Assembly (NCBI GenBank): GCA_001599715.1
Contig: BCHU01000003.1
Location: 1,116,001-1,180,000, forward strand
Source: Phaeotremella fagi
Lineage: Eukaryota; Basidiomycota; Tremellomycetes; Tremellales; Phaeotremellaceae
DNA length: 64,000 nt
Direction of reading: 5' to 3'
Of the stretch, positions 55,859 to 64,000 are shown one piece after another. Positions within the stretch are counted from its first letter, which is position 1; each line of letters begins with the position of its first letter. The translations under genes were made by a program, and so were the position numbers. Under the pieces are notes generated by a model that ran no database searches, was not told the origin of the DNA, and saw only the letters and a program-made list of their open reading frames with translations.

Positions 55859-58800
55859 TTAAAGTTCATCAACGATTCTTCCTTCGTTTCCCTCCTCAGC
55901 CTCACCTTCTTCTTCATATGAATCACCGTCTCTAACAGGCACCTCATCGGCCACAGGTTCAACCACCAAATCATCAACTGCCAAAGCTCCACCAAGCCCA
56001 TAAAGTCTCTCTGCAAACGAAGCGACTTCTTTATCGTAAACATCCCATTCCGGGATCTGTCGAGCTCGAACCAATTTAGGTTCTTTCTGTAAAATTCTGT
56101 TAGTTTTTTGTATATGTATGTAGACATACGGTTAGAGGATTTTGACAAAGATCAACTGATTGAGTTATTAGCTTTATCTACGATTAGATCCGTGAGACAT
56201 ACTGGTTTTAGCCGTTGATAGACTCTCATCACTACACCATGTCTGACACCATAACCAATCTTGATCTAAAGTCCAAATTGGAATCTGATCTTGCATAGAA
56301 TTAGGTAAATCTTGATCAAGATTAGCCAAAGAATTAGGATCAGCTGATAAAGCTTGATATTGTCCTCGAAGTCGATCCTACATATCAGCCACGTCTCAAA
56401 GGATTAACCTACACCGGTGGCAAGTTGTCGGAAACGTTTCAAGTCTATAACGTAGAGTGCACTGCATGTCAGTTATGGTCCATTCGGATAACTCACCTGA
56501 TGTGATAGGGTCGACCTCGAAGCGCTTCCTTCCAGTATCCTGAATGTAAGCTTGATCCTCACAACCCACTCACCCGTCTTCCAAAATCGGAATCCTTCCA
56601 TTTCAGTTCGATCATCACCCATAGGTGCATAACCATAAACTCGACCATGGAGATCAACGTCGATAAGCTCTTTCATATCGGTACGAACGATTTGGTCTGG
56701 AATCAGTCACTGCCGCAAGAGTGGACCTACCAGCATCGACGAAGATGACTTTATCCAAATCCATAGGGAAGAGTACGTCCAAAAAGAGAATCTTGTACCT
56801 AAACTGTCAAAACTATTCCAGAGCAACTACTCACGCCCAGATAATCCTTTGTTTCTCCGTTTGAGCACGTAACCAACTTGGCCACTTGTACGTGACAAGT
56901 TCGTATCTTGAACGAGTCAACAAAAATCTTCCTTGCCTGAAATCACTCACTGGAACCCATACTCCTCAGCGAGATGTGGAATGAATTCCTAGATAATAAG
57001 CACAACTCTATGAAATAAATCTTACCAAGAAAGTAGGAGATAAAAAGTTTTCCTACAAAGTTAGCTAAATCAGAATGATCGACTCACGATAAACCAAAAT
57101 TTGACAGAACTCTTGGTATGTTTCATAACACTCAAAACCATGATGGAAACAAATCGCTATAAAAAGGAACGTCAACACATAATCACACCGTTACTCACCT
57201 CGTACAAAAGACCTGAAGCCACGGTGAAGATATTGATGTCCGCCTGCTTAGATGTGGATTTGGGTACCAAGCCAACAAGGGATTTGATTCTGACATGAGC
57301 CTCACCACATATCATACACTCACTTTGAGAAAATCCCAGTACTAGTCGACACAGCATCTACTTGAAGAACATCGGCAGTCTCCATCCCCTTCCGTCTAAC
57401 GAATCTAGGGAAGATCGTGCCCCCCTCAAAAGAAGTTAAAGTTACAATGGTACCAGTAACATCAACATTTGAACTGTCCCAACCTTCATTCCCGACACTC
57501 TCCAATTCATAAACTTCCTGACCTCTACCAGGTCGGATACCTAGATGATAAACACCTGGTGTAGTTTTGAACTGTAAATAACCTAAATTAGCCATAACCT
57601 GCGTATCTGAAATGGCTGATTCTGAATTGGAAAGTTGAAGTTGCAGACCACGAGGTGGAGCGTTGTTGAATTCCCTTGCATGTCCTTCGATCACGAGTTG
57701 TTTCAGTGTGAAGAGAATGTTGATGGGATCAGAAATAGATTGTAAGAGTAAATTGTCTAGATCATACGGTGATTGACGAGGACTGACGATCCACGAAGGA
57801 GGAGTGTCCATCGCAAGAGTATATATCGGGGCAGACGGTAAGTGATTGAAGACAACAGCGGGCGATGCAACATCCCTAAAATCAGCTCATGTCACACCAC
57901 AAGAACCTACCCATCAACATCAAAAGTCAATCGAGGAGGTAAAGAAGATCGATAAAATCGTTTCAATTTAATCTCCGTAGTCTTAGGTAAAGGATCGAGG
58001 TAAACCGAAATAGCAACATGTTCCATTTGAGATAAAAGCTAGATACTTCATGAACTCAAATCAAATCAAATCGATACTCACAGTCAAGAATCCCGACCAT
58101 TTCTGTGCCATTTCAGAAACAGGATCTAAAACCGCTGCAACATGGATGAGAGTCATTTCAGGATCGCCAAGGGAGAAAGATAAATCTCCTCTATCGAGAG
58201 TCTCATAAAATCTTCCTCTGGATGTTGGCATTGGTGCAAAAATGCCTTCGGCATTCGTGGGTCGATAAGCTGAAGCTGCGATTGACGACGATACCGAAAT
58301 CAGATGAGCTAGAGTAGGTCTACTTATTCAGCTTTATCAAATCGACGAACCTACCGATCGAAAGATGATAAATCGTCGAACATGGTACGTAGAATGTCGA
58401 TGACTGGTTTAACCCGTTTCTTGAGCTCATACATCTCCAAACCATCGAAATCTTCGACTCCAAAGGTCGTTGCTGAAAGGGGTCCAACAAGCTGACATCA
58501 GTTTAGAACAGTGACAAAAACCTACTCTACCGTTGATCAAGAGATGTGGTTTAACAGACTTGACGCCCGCGGCATCAGCGAAATTCTTTCCGACTCTCCA
58601 GAATTCAGTGGAAGCAGCTGTATCAGCTACACTCCATCCGGAAGAGGTGAAAGAGTGCAACGGAGAACTAAACGTGGATTGTGATTGAGAATCGGTAGTG
58701 ATTTCCCCGTCAGTATCCAAATTGTCGGAATCGAGTTCTCGGATGAGTTGAAGTAAGTCCCCAGGGGATGTCAGAGCTAAAGCTGATCGAGATAGGAGTT

Positions 58801-61620
58801 GATAGAGTAATGTCGAAAGCTTGAATCCTTCTGTAGGAGATTCAGTGGGAACATGAACGAATCCGAGTCGAGAAGCGCATTCGGGGGTCTGCAATCAATA
58901 TTGAACCAACTTGTAACCTACTTGTAGATGCATCAATGCGTCCTCGACAACCCTTCTTCCTTCCTCAGAATCAAGATCACCAATAACCCAGATAGTCAAA
59001 GGCGCTCCTCGATCACTCGATGCTTAAACTCAGTAAAAAGTTGTTTGAAGTCACTCACTGGAATAGATGAAGTCAGATGAAAGATGTTTGGTAGGATCGG
59101 CGTCGAAAACATCTATCAAATTGACGGTACGTAATTTATGTTCCCCATAGGAAGGAATGATGAGTTTGTTACGTCGTGAAACAGTAGCTGGGAGATCGTA
59201 AAAGTATGTGGAAGGATCTTCACGGAGAACGCCAGCATGGATCTATCATCAGTCAAAATTTCGTTGCACGACTTACAGCTTCTTGAACAATCCCAAGTTG
59301 GCCAGCGAGTTCGGTTTGTAACCCTTGAACCCAATTCTGATATTGGTCAGATCGATCACGTCAACGAACTTACACCAGCCATAGGTACGTATTTCCCGTT
59401 GACGAAAAGATGTCCAGAAGAGGATTCATCTTTCGTAGCCAAGAGTCTTTTAAGATATTTGCCTGTTAATTCGATAACCTCATTCTGCGAATCCAAAACC
59501 TCATCAAAAGGTAAAGCCTGTTTCGTTGACAGATCCACATGTTTGTCATATATCTGTCGAACATTTTTCAAATTCACGACTCCGGGTAACGAAGGTGAAC
59601 TAGGGGTAGAAGCGATGATCTGAAATCAGTTTGTGGATCGCCAAAACAACTTACTTCAGTTAAGAAATCTTTGGTTCCAGCACGACCGAAAGTTTTGATA
59701 GCACTATAATATATTTTTGCCATTTTGAAAGCTACCAATTAGCAAAGCAATATCAAGTTCCCACTTACAATCATCATCAACACCCGGATTGAACATAGGA
59801 ACAACACCGAATCTCCATGGAATACCTCTTTGAATCATAGTCGTAATAGACCCAGCGACAATATCCAAAGCAGGTGAAGAAGCTAGATCCAGCACGAAAA
59901 TTAAATTCCAAGCGTTACGTCTGACGGTATGGAATTGACCTGGATAAACTGGCCTCATGAACTAAAAAAGTTAGAATCAGACCTTTCAACCGTAACGTAC
60001 ACCCTGTAAACCTGATGGCCAAGATTTATATCGTTTATCCTTTTCGATATCGTTCCACCATGAAACGACTTTTTCATCTTCAATCCTATCACTTGAATCC
60101 ACCAGACCTTCGGATGGATCATCTTCCGTTTGAGCTTGACCAATCAGTGGATCTGAGATCAGTTCGAAAGCTTGACGAGGTGTTAAACCAAGTGAAGTGA
60201 GTGAAAGAATCAAACGACGTTCATCTCGAATGATGTTCAATAGTCTGATATCAGCCAAAAAAGCATGAAGGATGACTTACGAAAAGGCGTTGATTTCAGA
60301 CGGAACATGTGTTTTCCCATTGATGAAGATTTTAGGAGCAGCAGGTCCCCGTTGACCAATTACATAAGCTCTACCTCTAATCTCTGGTGACACCGTGATC
60401 TTCCTCGCCAGAGCTGCAGAATATTTCGGGAAATCTTGTGATAAATGTGTAAGAGCAACCAAAGGATTTTCCGATTTCATAATCAAAGTCGCTGCTTGAA
60501 GTCCGATATCTTTTTTGCGTCAGTTCAAGATTCAAGAACCGACTTACCTTTCAGTTCACTGGGTGTTATGGGATTCGATAACTCGTTCCAAGGATCTTCA
60601 CCAAGTAATTCACTGAACATATCGAAACCCTCTGTAGAATGGGTAGTGACATTGGAAGAACTTTGACCAGCTGTTCCTCAATCAGTCCAAGTCAATCCAA
60701 GAAACACCAACCATGAGCTCTATCATCCACAACCAAATAATCAGTTTTCTTCAAAGCCATCTCAACCCCATATCCAACCAAACCAGTCACTCCATCCTTA
60801 TAAGTCGGAACGTATCGAACAACGTATCCAAAAGATGGATAACTAGTTGCGTGATTATGTAGATAATATAAGAATGAACTTGAAGATGGTGAATTGGGAT
60901 TGAAATAGAAAATAGCTTGTGGGGACAGGGTTTTGGAGGAGATATGATCGAAACTGAGAAGTTGGATTTTAGGCAGTCTACAAAAAACCAGAGTTCAGCT
61001 CGATGTTAAACGTCAACTGTGAAACAAAACCTTAACTTACTCTACATGATCACCTTCCAAAGATAATTCAATATCCCGACGTAATGCTTCAACCTCACAA
61101 AACCCTTTCCCCCTCCATTCAACCCAACTCTCACAACCCACTCCTCCAACCCGTTCACCAACCCCAAGTCCAGAAAAATCAACATGATTATCATAGTAAT
61201 CGAAAAAAGCTTGTATCCTAGGAACAGTGGTATGAAGTGCCAAACCTAATTGTAAACTCGATAAAGATTGAGGGTCAGGTAAGAAATTGTAACTCGAGAT
61301 TAAATCTAATGAAGCTGATAATAGTCTTTCATCTGTTAGTGTTGTTTCTGAATTCGATGTCCAGGATGGGAGATGGGCGGTTAAGAGGTTTAAGAGTGGG
61401 AAATATGAATTTGGATTTTCATCGTATACTGATTCACTGTACCACTGGTTTAGTATGATGGAAAGATAGGTGAGGGAGGGAACACTTACAGAATTTCTAA
61501 AATTATAGAAGGCGCTTTCCAACTGGTTTCTAGATTTATACTTATCGGTGGAGAGGTTCTAGCTTGTACTCCGAAGTTGATCGCGGAGATTGCTAGAGTG
61601 ACTCGAATGAGCCATTTCAT
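55859..61620 (-). CDS. UGGT: UDP-glucose:glycoprotein glucosyltransferase (UGGT), 29 exons
   Basis: Exons, 5' to 3': 61490..61620, 61041..61436, 60712..60977, 60548..60670, 60281..60509, 60001..60244, 59769..59961, 59655..59731, 59374..59619, 59277..59336, 59059..59242, 58922..59022, 58526..58888, 58355..58491, 58082..58319, 57911..58038, 57324..57875, 57199..57289, 57088..57156, 57026..57052, 56951..56988, 56835..56906, 56731..56798, 56574..56696, 56497..56539, 56413..56461, 56203..56377, 56130..56155, 55859..56086; 1,558 residues. A signal peptide ([20 protein letters not shown]) leads the thioredoxin-like folding-sensor region. The GT24 catalytic domain (about 1235-1500) has [51 protein letters not shown] (D-x-D metal site) and [14 protein letters not shown]. 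The protein ends in VDEL, an HDEL-like ER-retention signal. UGGT reglucosylates misfolded glycoproteins for the calnexin cycle. Confidence 0.95.
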
Positions 61621-61855
61621 TGCTGTCGAGTCAAAGTAAGCGTTTCTGTGGTTGGTTTGTGAATTGGAATCCAAGTATATACATCACCTGTAACACCTCC
61701 AACAAAACCTCAAAAAGTCGTGACGTAGACGTGGCGGTTTCAGATGAGGTGGTGGTGGTATCAATAACATGGATAGTATCAACAACGAAAAGAGTATATA
61801 AACACACAGAGAGGGTATAAACATAGATCAAAGTATAAAGCACACAACAACAACA

Positions 61856-64000
61856 TCACTCATAACCACCCAAAGCCTCTTCAGCCTCTTCATCAGAAAT
61901 CTTTCCAACTTCACCACCAGCTTTTTCGAAATCTATCACCAAAAAACGATCAGCCCAAAGCAAGAGAATAGCAATGTCAACGTACGATCCCAAAAATCTT
62001 TATGTTTGAATTGCGGATCTTTGATAAAAGATTCCAAATCGTTCAAATAACTACTTCAAGTCAACCATCACACTCCCCTGAAACGAAACGACCCAAAAAC
62101 CTACTCGTTATAAGTCTCAACCTCCTCATAAGTCAACGCAGTCGTTCTCATAGCTTTCAAACATTCTACCGCGAGTGGGAAAGCCGATCTCGAGAACGAA
62201 CTAGAGACATTCTCTTTAACAACTGCACCTAAATCCTGTATCTGAGAGTTTGAATCAGTTAAGGCCCATTGCATAGAAATGATTGGGTTCAAACTGACAG
62301 CTTTCCTAAACAAATCACCCTCGCCTTCGATAAGTTTATTGAAATCACCCAAAGGATTCTCGTTGGATATCAAACGACCCTTTTTGGGTTTACTGGGTGT
62401 AGTAGTCGTCGGTAAAGGTTTAACATGTTTATCATCTTCTGAATCGCTTTCGATAAACATAGCTCCAGCTCCCGAAACCGAAGCTGAAGGTTCCGCCGCA
62501 AACTGTTCTTGTTTAGGTACAGTCGAACTTGGATTAGCAGGTTCATCAAACAACGCATCAATATCAATACTAAACCGTCATCAGCGAAACGAACATCTTG
62601 TAGGACTCACTATCCCTCATCCTCCCTCAACCCCTCCCTAGCAGCTTTAGTCCGTTTGACAGTCGGAGGGACTTTCTTGATATCCAACGATTCTTTAAGT
62701 TTGTTGATCGTTTTTGTAATCTTTGAAGAAACCTCTTCAGGCGGATTGAAATATTTCACAAGTTCAGGATGGGGTGGTGGGATCGGATCCTTATCTAAAT
62801 CCGGTGTTAACGAAGCGTGAAAAATGACTTCTTTGATTCGATGGATGACTGGATTCAACGATTTAGAGGGTAGGAACCAAGGTTCTTTCTCATCCATCCT
62901 AAATCTTATCAGTTTGGTATTACCAAGAAGAATGTTTGACCTACTCTTCATCACCATCTTGATCTTCACCAACAACCAAATCCAAATCCATCTTCCCAAC
63001 CAATTCATCCATCAACAAACCCTGTTCTTCAGTCGGTAAAGCAGGATTCTCAGTCAAAACCTTTCCCGAAGTAGTTTTCAAAACAGATAAAGAAGGGAAC
63101 CAAAAGTTATGTTCGTCCTCAGCAAAAGGTAACTAGAGGTAATCAGCTAAGAACCCAAAATCCTTTTTACCCACCTTGACCCAAAACATATAATCTAGAC
63201 GACGATCTTCACCTGGATATTCGAATTCTGGAACACAAACTCCCACGGCGGGTTCAGCGTTATCTCTCTGAACCCAACGAACGACCGCACACATCTCCCT
63301 GATAGCCATAGCTTCGACTAGAGATGAAAATTGAATCTGAGCTTTAGGGTTTTTAAGATCTGGCCAAACGAATCTGACCTCTCCCATGAGTTGATGTCTT
63401 TTAATCTAAAAAGTAAATCAGTAATTTGCTAAAAGAATTAGAAAAACGTAAGGCTTGACCTACGTTTTCTCGCGGGAAGAAACCCAAAACTTCTACTCCC
63501 TGTTGAGTCTGTAAAGGTTCAAAAGTATCTTTCTCCATTGGAACCCAAGTCGAACCGAATCTCCAAGCCTTGACAATATCCTCTTTATCCACCACTTCCT
63601 CCTCCTCGTCGGTTAAATCAACCAACGATTCCCCTTCCCCATCTCCTCCTAGACCCTCATCGCCAAAATCAACCTGATTCCGTGGTAACTGAGTAGCCTG
63701 TGTAGATTGGGTAGTTTGGTTGTTGACAGTCTCTGGAACATGTTTGATAACATAATTAGAATGATGCTTGACATCAGCTGAAATCATCGCAGCCAACGAT
63801 GAATTATTATCGAACCCCGAACCAGAACCAGCACCAGCTGCTTGAGATTGACTTTGGATCTGAGAAGCTAAGTTCGAAAGCAAAGAATTCCCATTACCAA
63901 CTCTCGAAGGACCCTGTAAATCCATAGCAGGTTTCCAAGCCTTACTCAAACTAGGTGGTCGAGCTTTCATCGTAGCCTTACTAAATTTGATAGGAATAAC
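61856..64000 (-). CDS. KU80: Ku80 (DNA end-joining), C-terminal part
   Basis: The gene starts beyond the window. Exons 63464..>64000, 63175..63405, 62945..63132, 62611..62898, 62105..62569, 61986..62050, 61856..61932 give 616 visible residues. The Ku core beta-barrel is clear: VEVLGFFPRENIKRHQLMGE, SLVEAMAIREMCAVVRWVQR, AVGVCVPEFEYPG and, across intron 63133..63174, MFWVKLPFAEDEHNFWFPSL. The C-terminal region contains an acidic linker (SDSEDD) and a helical segment NPLGDFNKLIEGEGDLFRKA to WALTDSNSQIQDLG. Ku80 pairs with Ku70 on DNA ends in non-homologous end joining. The N-terminal vWA domain is not in this window. The fungal tail looks complete (EEALGGYE), without the DNA-PKcs-binding motif of animals, as expected. 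Confidence 0.92.

Noticed and set aside
1..64000. tRNA, rRNA, CRISPR or transposon signatures
   Set aside because: Scanning both strands by eye for T-loop-type sequences, terminal inverted repeats, integrase or reverse-transcriptase motifs and regular spacer arrays gave nothing convincing.

Overview
The window is nuclear DNA of a basidiomycete yeast, most likely of the Tremellales (Cryptococcus/Kwoniella type). I infer this from gene style and content. The larger genes carry many very short GT..AG introns, mostly 33-60 nt, with CTGAC/CTAAC/CTAAT-like branch points. The families are typically fungal: Zn2Cys6 factors, neutral trehalase, a Bqt4-like APSES protein, Ku80 and UGGT. I found no tRNA, rRNA, CRISPR or transposase. 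Exon joins were derived by hand from splice signals, phase continuity and family conservation; every multi-exon model given sums to a whole number of codons.

Layout. 0-8 kb, + strand: the 3' part of a methyltransferase, a nitrilase, and a Sak1/Ssp1-type (CaMKK-like) kinase. 8.7-20.7 kb: a Bqt4-like nuclear-envelope protein, MRT4, a C2H2 factor, a bZIP factor, a DUF4385 protein, a SUN-domain protein and RPS16. 22-29.6 kb: mitochondrial uL4, then a divergent pair made of an 18-exon Zn2Cys6 factor and a SET-domain protein. 30.3-32.1 kb: three small intronless cysteine-rich genes. 32.3-42.4 kb: a metallo-beta-lactamase-fold hydrolase, a D-2-hydroxyacid dehydrogenase, neutral trehalase and an alpha/beta-hydrolase. 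43.1-46.3 kb: a tandem array of intronless lineage-specific genes whose last copy is interrupted. 46.9-52.3 kb: a second Zn2Cys6 factor and an LtrA-like membrane protein. 52.5-55.6 kb: five more members of the small cysteine-rich family. 55.9-64 kb: UDP-glucose:glycoprotein glucosyltransferase (29 exons) and the C-terminal part of Ku80.

How the genes relate. Most are unlinked housekeeping functions: ribosome assembly and translation (MRT4, RPS16, uL4m), ER quality control (UGGT), end joining (Ku80), trehalose breakdown, and nuclear envelope (SUN and Bqt4-like, about 6 kb apart). The parts that look lineage-specific are two sets of short intronless genes lying among intron-dense neighbours. 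One is a family with a C-x2/4-C ... C-x3-C signature (eight genes in two clusters). The other is a tandem family sharing NLRLVSP, GVISELTA and FSGWF-x-WNEVKKE motifs. Neither matches a function I can name, and they are the best candidates for something undescribed.
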